DNA of 64,000 bases from Deuterostichococcus epilithicus (lineage: Eukaryota > Chlorophyta > Trebouxiophyceae > Prasiolales > Stichococcaceae). Under the pieces are notes generated by a model, which did no database searches, had not been told where the DNA came from, and saw only the letters and a program-made list of their open reading frames with translations. The translations under genes and the position numbers were made by a program. This document shows, in pieces, positions 23,909 through 34,736 of the stretch; the first letter of the stretch is position 1; each line of letters starts with the position of its first letter. The stretch spans positions 62,001 to 126,000 of the forward strand of contig JAVTLE010000007.1 in NCBI GenBank assembly GCA_033439295.1, given 5' to 3'.

Positions 23909-24244
23909 TTGTTACATTCTGTTGTACGTATCAACGAACTTTGCCTAGTTTGCATGGCCGCACCAACTGTGGAGGCCGGCCCTACCGCCACGCAGACGCC
24001 AATCGCCGGTCTTCAAAGCAGTAAGGCAATGCTCGATGCTGAGTATCGAATATTCGAACGGCCTGCTTCTGTCGCCGACGCGGAGGGATTACATGCGTGG
24101 GCGCGTCCGGGTCAGCCTGACAATGAACAAGCGAGGGAAGTGTCGCGTTTCCCCTGCCGTATACTGCTGATCTCACTTCATTACCCCCAACCGGGGTCGC
24201 TTCAAATTTCAGGGTTTGGAGGGCCTTCAACACTTGGAGGGTAG
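23909..24244 (+). CDS. Short open frame next to the MITE, uncertain
   Basis: A 111-residue frame (MLHSVVRINELC; an inner Met gives MAAPTVEAGPTATQTPIAG) runs up to the left flank of the MITE. No domain is recognised. It could be an exon whose 3' end was separated by the MITE at 24248, or chance coding in intergenic DNA. Confidence 0.2.
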   Translation: MLHSVVRINELCLVCMAAPTVEAGPTATQTPIAGLQSSKAMLDAEYRIFERPASVADAEGLHAWARPGQPDNEQAREVSRFPCRILLISLHYPQPGSLQISGFGGPSTLGG

Positions 24245-24247
24245 GTT

Positions 24248-24770
24248 CAGGGTAGGGGCTTAAAGATTAAAGTCAGTGCTTGCTTAAAGTGTTTAAGCTG
24301 CTTAAACCTTTAATCCTCAGACTCAAATTTTATTTTAAGATGCTTGAAAGCACTTTAATCCAGGTTGCTTAAACACTTTAAGCAAGCTGCTCAAAGTCCA
24401 ACGGCTAAGGCTCTACTGACCGTCCGGGACTAGGTTGAAGTCCCACTTGCTCGCCAAATTGGTCTGGAAGCGCAAACTTTGGCAATTCGACTGCAAAACA
24501 GCATTTGAATGGCCACAGCCGGGCTAAACCACCTTACAGACCCATTACGGAGTCTGTAAGTACTATATACGGGGAGCTTTACCGTCAGTAAAGTACTGGA
24601 AATTTCGAGAATTTCTCTACTTTAATCCTACCCCCCCATTCGATGCGTCTCGACGAGAGGAGTCCATTGCCGGTGTCGGCGGACTTTGCTCCTTTAAGGG
24701 GCAGAAGTTACGACTTTAATCCACCTTAAGCTTTAATCCACGAGTTGATTTGCTTTAAGCCCCTACCCTG
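24248..24770. mobile_element. hAT-type MITE, 523 bp, with perfect TIR and TSD
   Basis: The terminal inverted repeat CAGGGTAGGGGCTTAAAG at 24248-24265 is matched perfectly by its complement at 24753-24770. The flanks are an identical 8-bp duplication GGTAGGTT (24240-24247 and 24771-24778). CAGGG ends plus an 8-bp target duplication point to the hAT superfamily. The interior has no coding capacity. It carries repeated CTTTAATCC (five copies) and TTAAAG motifs near both ends, which could be subterminal transposase-binding repeats. The TIR differs from that of the 8.4-kb hAT element, so another transposase would have mobilised it. Confidence 0.92.
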
Positions 24771-26119
24771 GGTAGGTTGGCAGGCGCCACGATTCCATTC
24801 ACTGTTTGGTATGTCATTCGCAAGCCAATCTAGTTATCATCACCCGCTGCACTGGCTGTCCTTGGTCCGGCAAAGCAACACAAGAAAGAAGTGTCAGTCA
24901 TTGACTTTCTTGCTTGCGTTCACAGGCTTGACTTCACGTTGTGACTAGTTCATGTGATGAAGCAGCACAAAAGGTGCAAGCTGACCCTGTCAAGGCCAGG
25001 CACGGCAGACAACAGATGAGGCACTGTTGCTCAAGACTACGGTGACGACTACAACAACGGGCGTTCGCCAGGGGCGAGACGCAAGTTTGATCGGCTCGCT
25101 CGAAAGGGACCAGCCGAGAAGGGAGCAGGCCGGTCACTAATCTGGTCGGCCGGGGAATGCCAGCACTGGGCAACACCCTGTAGCGGAAACGGCTACAGCA
25201 AACGACACATCGCAGTATGCAGCAGCTGGCATGGCATGCTCGTGCTATTACGATCGCAGGACTCATACAAATAGCAAATCAGCACGCTCCAGGACACTTA
25301 CGGCTCGGGGTGAAGCGAAAATGATGAAAATGTGCATGAGAGTCGGCGCGAGGTGAAGTCTCCACGCCGAAAGCACTCGCACATCACTGCAGAAGCATTT
25401 TTGACATGTGCTGAAACAAGCAGGCGCGATTCCCAGCTCGGCTGCCAAGAATCCCCGGCCAGGCACAGCCGCAAGGGTGGCTGGGGATTCAAAAGTCCAA
25501 AACTTTCCCCGTCGTTGATGCCTTTGAAACGCCCCTTATGCAACCTGCCTCAGCGCGCAGCGGCTGCCAGCAGCAGCAGCCGTGCAACCTGGCTGCGGAG
25601 TGCTCTGCAGCCGGGAGGCTTCCGAATCACAGTCTGCGTCTGGCAATCGCGAACATTACCCTCATGGTTTCATAGGACGGGTGTGCTTCCCCGTTCTATG
25701 GAAAGTCGTACTAAGGGCGCGGAAACGACTCTTACAATAACTCGCCAAATCTTACAACGTCGGCTGCCGGGGCGCCGTTCGCACGACCAGCCGCAGCGCG
25801 AGGCGCCTGCCTCACGCAAGGTCTGCAGAATGGCCCAAGGAACAGCTGACGGACCACGGAAGACCTGAGACGCAGGGTGACACCGGCAGAAGGCGGAGGA
25901 GGTTTCCCGTCGACGACTCTTAGGGTTTACTATGGCCAGGCGGAAAACTTGAGTGCATAAGTTTGAATCACCGAAGGTGATCAGACTAAAAGGAATAAGG
26001 TGTCGAGGACCAGATAATGATGCTGAGAAGCCTTGGGGTGAACTTTTTCCTGCGTCCAGCGCGGGTGCCTGTAGGACAGCAACATGCTTCAAATGCTGCT
26101 GCGCCGGCGCCGGCAGTGG

Positions 26120-26260
26120 CTACTGGTACTGTGGTGCTCCGTGGTACTGTTGCTGTGCCTGTGGCCAGGGGTATTGTGCCGGCGGCTGCTGCTGGCACAA
26201 TGGTGGTGGTAGCTGGTGGCTGACTTTTTTTAGACCTATGCGGCGTCTCCTGGGTCCCAT
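26120..26260 (-). CDS. Possible 3' exon of another P/Q/Y-rich protein
   Basis: On the minus strand an open segment reads QQQPPAQYPWPQAQQQYHG, then APQYQ and TAG at 26120-26122. Its composition resembles the Q/P/Y repeats of paralogues A and B, but it ends in a stop rather than leading into TM segments. Upstream exons are not clear. It could be a third, truncated relative or an unrelated Q/P-rich protein. Confidence 0.25.
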   Translation of the reverse strand: MGPRRRRIGLKKVSHQLPPPLCQQQPPAQYPWPQAQQQYHGAPQYQ

Positions 26261-26269
26261 GTCAAGTCC

Positions 26270-26292
26270 ACTGTATAGTCACACTATACAGT
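26270..26292. repeat. Perfect 10-bp palindrome with 3-nt loop
   Basis: ACTGTATAGT (26270-26279), loop CAC, ACTATACAGT (26283-26292). This could be a hairpin or a site for a dimeric binding protein. Its role is unknown. Confidence 0.8.
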
Positions 26293-26406
26293 CGTCCAGA
26301 TCCCCCGTAACTCTCCGAGGTTGACGGCCGAACTCCGTGCCCGTCCGACCACCGCCTCTGCGGGTCCCAACTGTCCCCCTCAGGGAAGATGGACGGTCAA
26401 ACTCCT

Positions 26407-26478
26407 GCTCCTCTGAGCCAGACCGCGCTCCGCTGAGCACCAATGCTCCTCTGAGCATTATCGTGCCCCTTTGGGCAC
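26407..26478. repeat. Row of four short stem-loops
   Basis: Four inverted repeats with 4-nt loops stand in a row: 26407-26418 (GCTC ctct GAGC), 26427-26438 (GCTC cgct GAGC), 26443-26458 (ATGCTC ctct GAGCAT) and 26463-26478 (GTGCCC cttt GGGCAC). Centres are 18-20 nt apart. The first three are related in sequence; the fourth keeps the form but not the sequence. Confidence 0.7.
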
Positions 26479-26917
26479 TTCTGACTTGATACAGCAATGC
26501 TACTGCGCCGGTGGCTGGTGGTCCGGTTGCGCCGGTGGCTGGTGCTACATCAACAGCGAAGCAGTGACGAAGGTGATGAGAACACAATGAAACTGGCAAT
26601 CCATTGGAGACAGTCGCTCACATTTCCCATGGAAACCGGGTCTCGAAACGATCATCCGGTGATATGTTGCATCTGGAAAATAAATGCCAGCAACCGAGTA
26701 TTAACATGGTGCCAGTGTATGTAAGGCAACTGACGGATGGAATATCTGCTATCGACCTTCCTTAGTGAACAATCTAGTCATTCAACGTGACGTTGACATC
26801 AGTCCGAATTCCACGCACTGCGTATCACTACGGGAAATACACCTCACTCGTTTACTACCCTTCTCTTGTGACCACTACTGTTCTCTCTACTTATCTGCTG
26901 CAGCCTCAAGAGAAGTT

Positions 26918-27170
26918 TGTTGAATGTTCTGTGGACTAGACGGAGATAGTCGCACAGAGTTCGGTGTGAGGAGACGGAAGGCTTACAGTTATGAGCACGC
27001 TGAGTGCTCTTATACTATCAAAACGTAAGGTTCTCGCGTTTAGCCCATCGAAGCTGCTAGAGCTGCTGCACTAGCTTCACGTCAGGTGCAGCTCAATCAA
27101 CACGTGCTGAACATAACGAGCTGTGCCATTAGGTACTAACAATACCGACCTTAATGCACTAATCTCAACA
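26918..27170 (-). repeat. 3' LTR of copia copy 1
   Basis: 253 bp with TGTTGA/CAACA-type ends, matching 31499-31751 along its whole length as far as I can see. Confidence 0.95.
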
Positions 27171-27301
27171 CTCCCACGCGGAATTGTTCAGTACCAATGC
27201 TCCATATCATGCGAGGTGCTCAGGCTTTCCTGGCTAAAGTAACGAGATCATTTCAACCCAGACATGGATGCTGGCGCTCCTTGTTTTGTGGTTTTGCTTT
27301 A

Positions 27302-30300
27302 TCAGCCCATGCCGATGCCACTGCAGCATACATCCAGCTTGCCCTTGGGCACGGGCTTCGTCAGCATGTCGGCCAGCATCTTCTCGGTTTTCACGTATTT
27401 GAATTTGACGTCTTGGCGGGCTACACGCTCCCTTGCGAAGTGGTAGATGACGTCGATATGCTTTGTGCGTGAGGACGCCACCGGGTTCTTGAGCATCTTG
27501 ATTGCACTCTGGTTGTCAGCGAGGATGGTGATCGTCTGTTGGCCCATTCCGAAGTCGACGAGCAGTTGTCGTAGATTGATCGCTTCCTTGACGCTCATGC
27601 CGGCTGCCATGTACTCGGCTTCAGCGGTGGATGTAGCGACTGTGCTCTGCCGCTTGCTGAGCCAGCTAACAGCCCCGCCATAGAGCATGAAGACGAAGCC
27701 GGACGTCGAGCGGCGGCTGTCCAGGTCTCCAGCGTAGTCAGCATCAGTATAGCCAATGATGGGAGGAGGGCGCTCGCTCCCTTTGTAGTCGTTGAAGGTG
27801 AGGCCCTTGGTCTTAGTGTTTGCGATGTAGCGCAGAACGCCCTTGGCTACGTGCCAGTGCGCTGAGGTGGGCTTGGCCATGTACCTTGACAAGGCGCCAG
27901 CAGCGTGCGCCAGGTCTGGCCGCGTGCACGTGCTGAGGTAGAGGATACTACCCACCAAGTGGGTGTAGTGCCCTGCCATGTCGGTGGTGAGGGGCTCGCC
28001 GCCGTCGGCACTCAGCAGCGCGCCGGGAGTGATGGGCGCGGTGCGTGTCTTGCCGTCAGCCAGGCCGTAGTGTTGCACCAATGTGTCAGCCAGCCTTTCT
28101 TGGCTTAGCTTGATGGTGCGGTTGCCGCGGTTGCGCTCGATCTTCATGTTGAGGAAAATCCTTGCATCGCCCAAGTCGTGCGCTTCAAAGGCGTCGGTGA
28201 TGACAGCTTTGGCGCGCGTGATGCATTCCATGGTAGGCGCCGCCACCAGCATGTCATCCACGTAGACGAGAACGTATGTTGTGTCGCCATCTTTATTGGT
28301 GGAGGTGTAGAGGCTCGGGTCCGCGGATGCAGCCACGAAGCCAGCCGCTACGAGCGACTCCCGCAGGCAGAGATGCCAGGCACGTGGGGCTTGGCGCAGG
28401 CCATACAGTGCCTTGTTGAGGCGGCACACCGTGTTGGCTTCGCTGTTGCCGTATCCCGGGGGTTGGTTGATGTACACTTCCTCCTCAATCTCGCCATTGA
28501 GGAAGGCGGTCTTGATGTCAAGTTGGTGGAGCTCCAGGTCTTTGACGGCAGTCAGAGCCAGAAGGGCGCGCAGGGTGGTGTGCTTGCTCACTGGGGCAAA
28601 AACTTCTTCGAAGTCGATGCCCTCGCGCTGGCGGAAACCCTTCGCCACGAGCCGTGCCTTGTAGCGCACGATGGAGCCATCGGCGTTGCGCTTGAATTTG
28701 TAGACCCATTTTACTGGGATCGGCCGCGTGCCAGGTGGCAGCTGGGTGTACTCCCACGTATCGTGTGACGAGAGGGAGGCCAGCTCATCTTGCATTGCCG
28801 CACGCCATGCGTCAGCTTGTGGGGAAGCGACGGCTTCTTCGTAGGTGAGTGGCTCAATGGGCTCCGCGGCTGCGGTGTAGCCTTGAGCCTCGAGTGCCCG
28901 ACGCGTGGGCTGCCATGCACGCCTTGTGCGGCGAGTATGCGCGACGTTGGTGTCCATGGTTTCCATAGTGTCATTGTCGGCGTCGATGCTGTTGGCGTCG
29001 TCAGCGGCAGGGGCCTCCATGCCGGCAGGGTCGTCTGTGTCGGTGGTCTCGGCATCAGTCTCGTCGGCATCAGCGGGTGGCAGCTCATCTGCTGGGTAGG
29101 TGGCAGGCTTTGCTCCGCCTAGCTTGCCGCCAGTCTCATCGAAGATGACATCATTCGAGATGACAATCTCGCCCGAACTGAGGAGGATGCGGTAACCCTT
29201 GCTGTTGGGTTGGTAGCCGACGAAGCGTCCGCGGCGTGTGTGACTGTCCAGCTTTCGCCTCAGTGGCAATGGCACCAGAGCGTACGCAGTGGCGCCAAAC
29301 ACCCGCATGTGGCCCACGTTGGGCTTCTTGCCGTAGAACAACTCCCACGGAGTCCGCTGCCCACTGACCGTGGGGGAGCGGTTGCGGATGTAGTTGGCAG
29401 TCAGGACAGCCTCAGCCCATGTGTTGGCTGGCATGCCAGTGTCGGACAGCATCGCCCGGGCTCGATCCATGATGGTCCGATTGAGCCGCTCAGCTGCGCC
29501 ATTTTGCTCAGGGGTGTAGGTCATCGTGGTTTGATGCACGATGCCCTTGCTTTTGAGGAAGGCGCCGAGGTCCTTGTTGATGTACTCGGTCCCATTGTCG
29601 GTGCAGATGGCGCGCAGCCGGAGACCGGTCTGTGTCTCCAGCTCGTTGATCACAGCGATCGTGGTGACCGTGGTTTCGCTCTTCGCCTTGATGGGCTTGA
29701 CGACTGACAGCTTGGAGTGGTCGTCCAGATAGGTGGCGACGTACACCGCTCCGCCCAGAGATGGAACTTGCATCGGCCCTTGCAAGTCCAGGTGCAGCAG
29801 CTGTAGAGGAGTGTTGCTCACACTCGATGACGACGAGTGTGGGGAGCGCTGCTGCTTCGCCTCAATGCATGGCTCGCACGTCGGTGGTGCGGCATCCGTG
29901 AACTCCGCGGCGGTGGTCTTCATGCCGATGACCATGTCCTTGGCTGCCAGCCGCCTGAGGTTTTGGTAGCCGAGGTGACCGTAGCGACGGTGCCACAATT
30001 CGGGCGTTTCCGTGATGGCGACTTGGGCAGTGGGTGCCCTGCGCCCCTTGCGCGCTGTCCTGGGCGCCGCCGTGGATGCCGCAGTGGTTGCCGCTGTGGA
30101 TGCCGCTGTGGGTGCCGCTGTGGGTGCCGCTTCAAGCTCTTTGGGTCTCATGCCGAGGAAGGTTTGTGGCTGGTTCACTGGGTCGCCGATGCAGCCCAGC
30201 TCGTACACACTGCTGCCCTTGCACGTCGCGATTGCAATGGTGTTGTCGCCACTTTCGATGACAGCACCTTGGGGGCTGAAGCTCACATTGACGCCAGCAG

Positions 30301-31366
30301 CGGTTGCTCGCTTAACAGATAGAAGATTCGCCGCTGCGCTCTCGACGTAGAGGACGTTCTTGAGGGTGATCGCCTTGAAGCGATGGTAGCTTGTGGGCAG
30401 ATACACTTCACCGATGGCGGTGACGGGAGCGCTGCCGCTGCCGAAGGTGATTGTCATCGGCTGCGGCGGCGGCCGTGGGTTCTGTAGGCACCCGTAGTCG
30501 TTCGTGATGTGGTCGGAGGCGCCGGAGTCGAGTATCCACTGGTTGCGCTTGGTAGTGGAGATAGCGGAGAAAGCCCAGTGGTCGGCGGTGGGCGCTGCGA
30601 CAGCAGGCAGGGCCACTGTGCTGGTAGTCGGCGCGTTGCCGTTGCGCTCGTCTCGCTGGCGGCTGCGGCAGTCGCGCTTGAGATGGCCCTTCTTGTGGCA
30701 GTAGTGGCACTCGCGTGTCTCACGTGTGGAGGTCCTCGTGCCGGACGGCGCCTTCTGGGCTGCAGCTCAGCGCCCGCGGCCGTTGCTGAAGGCGCTGAAA
30801 GCCTTGCTAGCCTCGTACAGGGATGTCTGCTTGTGCTGCGCCTCGACGGTCAGCAGCTTGGAAAGGGCCGCTTCCAGCGTGACGTCATCGTCGGACGTCG
30901 TGAGGGTAGTCCTGATAACAGCGTAGTCCGGCGGCAGGCCGTTCAGGATGCTGAGCAGCACGTCCTGGTCAGTGACTGAGCTGCCGGCGGATTGCAGCTG
31001 GTTGGCGATGGCGCGCGCGCGCGCCACGTACGTTTCCATAATTTTGTCCGGCTGCATGTGCAGCGCGGCCATTTGCTGCTTGAGCAGGAGGGCTTGCGCC
31101 TTGCTGCTTGCCTGATAGATGGACTTCAGCTGCCGCCACGCCTCAGCTGCTGTCTCGCATCTTTCGATGATAGGCAGGTGGTTGTCCCCGACCCACATGG
31201 TTAGGTAGCTGAGCGCCGTATCCGATGATTCGGTCGTGGCTGCTCCAGGGGTGCTGATGGCAGTCCAGTGACCCTTGATGGTTAGCTGCGCCTTTGCGCG
31301 CAGGCTCCATGCGGCGTAGTTGTTCGTGCCTAGCCGCTCGAACTTGTCGTTCGCTTTTGTCGTCAT
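27302..31366 (-). pseudogene. copia gag-pol polyprotein with one premature stop (copy 1)
   Basis: This is the same polyprotein as in copy 2, read on the minus strand from ATG at 31366 to the stop at 27302. One in-frame TGA at 30767-30769 sits where copy 2 has a Ser codon (TCA), just before the zinc knuckle. It splits the frame into a Gag part of about 200 residues and a long Pol part of about 1,100. Other differences seen are conservative: Val for Ile in the VTDQD motif of Gag, and Phe for Ile at YKFKRN of the reverse transcriptase. All catalytic motifs remain: protease DSGASDH, integrase HLDLQGP/TDNGTEY, RT YVDDM, RNase H TDADYAGD. The element could still be moved in trans by proteins from copy 2. 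Confidence 0.93.
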
Positions 31367-31486
31367 GACTGCTCGAGTCGATGTCCGTGTTTCTTGCAAG
31401 CTGTGCGAGCTTGGCCTTCACCAAGAAACTTCTCAAACGTACTGACGACGTTTGCTTTCACACGTTAAATGCGCGTTAGCGTGTGA

Positions 31487-31498
31487 GGGCCCATAACC
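31487..31498 (-). other. Primer-binding site, copia copy 1
   Basis: On the minus strand GGTTATGGGCCC directly follows the 5' LTR. It is complementary to the anticodon stem-loop of initiator Met-tRNA (GGGCCCAUAACC). This is the half-tRNA priming mode known from Drosophila copia. Confidence 0.8.
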
Positions 31499-31751
31499 TG
31501 TTGAATGTTCTGTGGACTAGACGGAGATAGTCGCACAGAGTTCGGTGTGAGGAGACGGAAGGCTTACAGTTATGAGCACGCTGAGTGCTCTTATACTATC
31601 AAAACGTAAGGTTCTCGCGTTTAGCCCATCGAAGCTGCTAGAGCTGCTGCACTAGCTTCACGTCAGGTGCAGCTCAATCAACACGTGCTGAACATAACGA
31701 GCTGTGCCATTAGGTACTAACAATACCGACCTTAATGCACTAATCTCAACA
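31499..31751 (-). repeat. 5' LTR of copia copy 1
   Basis: 253 bp, apparently identical to the 3' LTR; flanked on the right by the AAGTT target duplication. Confidence 0.95.
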
Positions 31752-31964
31752 AAGTTGCACGAGTAGTGCAACCCGCAGCGGGTGGGACTACACAATTCCT
31801 ACTCTTCTTGCACGCTTTCTCTGTCAGCAGCAGCAACGCCTCCGTACAAGCTTGCACAACGTGCGCGTGCGATGCAAGCTCTGCTGGTCGTCCTCAGCTG
31901 CCATAACATCCCACATGAAGGTCCTCTTGAAAGGCTACAACTCGGGTATGCAAGGTTATTGGCA

Positions 31965-32175
31965 GCTCTTGATCATGACGCTGCAGCTCGCAGCATACGA
32001 GTGCAGCTTGCACGAGGCGTTGGATCATGAGCGCGTGATGCCTGTCGTAAAGCGCATGTGTTGTGGGTATAAGAGCTGCCCAATGCGCTCAAAATTGTAA
32101 GCCTTTCACTCCCAACAGAGACACCGAACCCCTGCCACTGCAATCCCCAATTAGTCGGCGGCAGATTGCGCAACA
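31965..32175 (+). repeat. Partial solo LTR of the 273-bp copia family
   Basis: This matches about 210 bp of the 273-bp LTR family seen at 46651, 51180 and 61110 (GAGTGCAGCTTGCACGAGGC, ATAAGAGCTGCCCAATGCGC), in inverse orientation. It ends in GCAACA at 32175. The first 60 bp of the LTR are missing or replaced, and no internal sequence follows. It is an old fragment lying about 210 bp from the young copia copy 1. Confidence 0.75.
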
Positions 32176-32580
32176 GGTATCAAGGCTTCACGATGTTGCA
32201 CGAAGTTGGGTCCCTACATCGGCAAACTGCATGCGCAGAGAATTACGTGTGCCCCCTAGCTTTCGATTATGCCACATGACCCTTCGATGAGGCGAGCGTG
32301 CAGATTAACGGCGGGCCAACGGTTGAGGCCAGCATGGTAGATCACATGAGTCACGCAGTTCGTTTCAGGGACCAAACTTGACCGAAGCCATCTTCTTGCA
32401 CCACATATTACCCTGTCTGCATCTTTCAACAGTCACCAATCATCATGGATTCTTCAACAAAGCTCTTAAGGGACACCTGACAATAATGCGTTATCAGCTT
32501 CTGGTAAGTGTCCTTCGTCAAGTATCCTTCTATCATTATTCTGGTATCTTCAGCTTCAACGTTCAACTCCACCATGTCAA

Positions 32581-33284
32581 CACAGCTGCATGAGAAGGAA
32601 ATTCGGTGTTGCTTGGGTGCCGTGGCCTTGCGCCTGAGCGGGCAGCACGTGCTTTGAAACACGTTGACCGAGCTCCCGTAAAAGAGGCACTGCAATAGGC
32701 GGCCCATTGAGCGAGGAATACGCCGTCACGTGCAGCCGTTTGAAAGGGAGGTGGTGACAGATGGCGACTTCGCCCTGTTCGGCCGTCTGCGGCGCCGCGC
32801 ACAGGGCGATGCCGCGGCGGCGCCGGCCATTTTCATAGTGACTGGAATGTGAACAACACCTGCAGGGTGGTTTGCGGCACTGCATCGCTACCAGCAGTGC
32901 AGGAGCTCAGGTTTTGCGGAAGGTGCCAATCTGCTGTGTTTTTAGTGGCTCCGAATCAAACCCTTTGAGCTGTGGCCGGCGCGAAGAGCGGCGTGAGCGG
33001 CGCTGCGCCCCACAAGCTGACAAACAGATACATAGCTGCAATCTGTCAAGAGGGCAGCGCCACTCGTTGCATGTGGCTGCCGCAGGCAGCCCTCAAACAG
33101 GGGGGTGTGTACCACAGGGCGGGCACACTACTGTCTGTGTTGTCTATTAGACTCCAGAACCCTCGACGTCGGACAGGGGCCTCAAGCCCCATATGTCCAG
33201 AAGTATTCCCCAGTGTCAGGGCTTTCTGGCACTGGGCAGGGTGCAGCCAGAATCGCTCTGAGCGAAGTGCTGTGAATTTCCAAG
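32581..33284. repeat. Repeat R1, uninterrupted copy
   Basis: About 700 bp matching 7931-8432 and 12256-12466 in order and orientation, without the hAT insert. Between the two matching halves it holds about 45 bp of its own (near 33010-33055). Minus-strand translation of the right half (ERFWLHPAQCQKAL to SSVPALWYT) resembles that of the other copy. An 8-bp motif GGAAATTC near 32593 and its complement near 33272 could be remnants of termini, but this is weak. Confidence 0.75.
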
Positions 33285-33649
33285 GCAAGGGCGAATATTT
33301 TTGCACCGCACTATGCCGCCAAGTGTTCTGTGGTGGAAGGGGAGCCATCACAGGACCAGACATTGGAGGCAACTTATGCATGCTCACGGTCATCAATCGT
33401 TTTGAAACTTTGAGCAGATCGTCTTTTGCACGTCTTCGGGCTGTTGCATATGTCGCAGATGATGCATGCAGGGTTCTGTGGCTGCAGTCGGCCATGCTGC
33501 TGTCAGTATAATCTGGCGGGAAGCAGGCTGAAAGTAGGATTGCAGGGTATAGAATGCTGCTTCCATGCTATTTACATGTCCACGTACGAAATATGTGACA
33601 GGCGTCCAAGTTGCAGGTCCAAATACTCATATCTGCTAGCGAAAAGCAT

Positions 33650-34736
33650 TCACAGTGCAGCGCCGCCTTTGGCGATCGCTTCCCTCAACCGGCGCGGCAT
33701 GCTCCTGTAGCAAGCATGAGCATGGATGAGGGCACTGCTGCCCGAGCACGCTTTAATTAGCCTCACGAAACCATCACAATCGCTGGCGACGGGCTGCTCC
33801 CGGACCCACTGGGCCGTGAAAGCCCACACTTTCTCGATCAAATTGAGGTCTGGGCTGTTGGCGGGCCACGGGTACAAGACACCGCCAGGGGCCTTCGCTC
33901 CCACCCGCAGCGACGCCACAGTGGTGGGAGTTCTAGCGCCATCCTGCTGAAACACCCAGCTGCCACCATATCGACCCGCTTTGGCAAAATGCGCATTGCC
34001 GTCAGCGATCAACTTGGGCAGCACATCCTGCTGGTACTCTGCGGCGCACACGCCGCGGCATCGCTGGCCCTTGCTGTCGCTGTAGCTGCTCGTAGTGCTG
34101 CTGCCGCTCACGTCATACATGTCAGTGAGGCCCCACCTCGTCATGCCCATGTACACATGGGCTGCGGGGTTGTGCTTGGGTATGCCGATCACCGGCACCA
34201 CCTCGCCAGCATGCCGCTACACACCCAGCCTGCCGCCGGTGGGATACATGGCAAAATACTTGCTGTCGCTGAACATGACTGATTTCCAGCGCATGCTGTC
34301 GTGGGCTCCAGCAAATTCCAGCCTTCGGGCTTCCTGCTGGGCTGTAAGCACCAGCCGCCACTGCACCAGTTTCCAAACGTGGCTTTTGCGGCGGAGCGCG
34401 CGACGAACCGTCGATCTGTGCACCTTGCCGCAGGCAATCGATATGTGCCCGCAGCTGCCAGAGCTGCTGTTACCTTCGCTGCGGACCCGTCTCTCGGTTC
34501 ATGATCAACCTGACAGCCGCTGTTGTCGCCTGCTGACTCATGCGGCGTGGTCTGCCAGCCCCTGCGGCGTGAGCGGCGCCTCAACCGGCTTTAAAGCGCC
34601 GCACCCAGCCCTTCACAATGCTCAGGGGTGCACCCAGAGCCTTGACTAGGGCTCCTGCAATGATGCTATTGTCTGTACTCCACAGTCGGAGCGCTGCACG
34701 CCGCTGGCCTTGCTGTTCTGACTCCTGGTTGCCCAT
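33650..34736 (-). pseudogene. Tc1/mariner (IS630-type) transposase, decayed
   Basis: The minus strand carries, in order, an N-terminal helix-turn-helix part from ATG at 34736 (LVKALGAPLSIVKGWVRRFK), a second HTH-like part (TVRRALRRKSHVWKL), and the DDE catalytic core (WKSVMFSDSKYF for the first Asp, WVFQQDGARTP for the second, PANSPDLNLIEKVW for the last acidic residue). The length of about 360 codons is normal for the family. It is interrupted by TGA at 34581-34583, TAA at 34470-34472, a frame change between 34470 and 34400, and TAG at 34217-34219. The TAG falls where the family has Trp before Arg (VWR motif). I did not identify the terminal inverted repeats. Confidence 0.85.

Larger units (their letters stand above)
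26918..31751 (-). mobile_element. Ty1/copia LTR retrotransposon, copy 1, complete, 4,834 bp
   Basis: Two 253-bp LTRs (26918-27170 and 31499-31751, TG...CA ends) look identical by eye. The flanking 5-bp duplication is AAGTT (26913-26917 and 31752-31756). The element reads on the minus strand. Next to the 5' LTR is a primer-binding site at 31487-31498. The internal gag-pol frame has one stop codon. Identical LTRs and a perfect target duplication mean a very recent insertion. It is almost identical to copy 2 at 37944-42777 and in the opposite orientation. Confidence 0.97.

Noticed and set aside
24425-24460. tRNA-like T-arm (GGGACTAGGTTGAAGTCCCA)
   Set aside because: No acceptor stem, D-arm or TTCGA loop around it; it lies inside the MITE.
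27905-30350. Long + strand open frames inside copia copy 1 (and minus-strand ones inside copy 2)
   Set aside because: They are GC-driven antisense shadows of the gag-pol frame and are identical in both copies.
32581-33284. Internal-deletion derivative (MITE) of the 8.4-kb hAT element
   Set aside because: It lacks the hAT TIR (CAGGGTTGCACC). The similarity covers only sequence outside the hAT target duplication, so it is the unoccupied R1 repeat.
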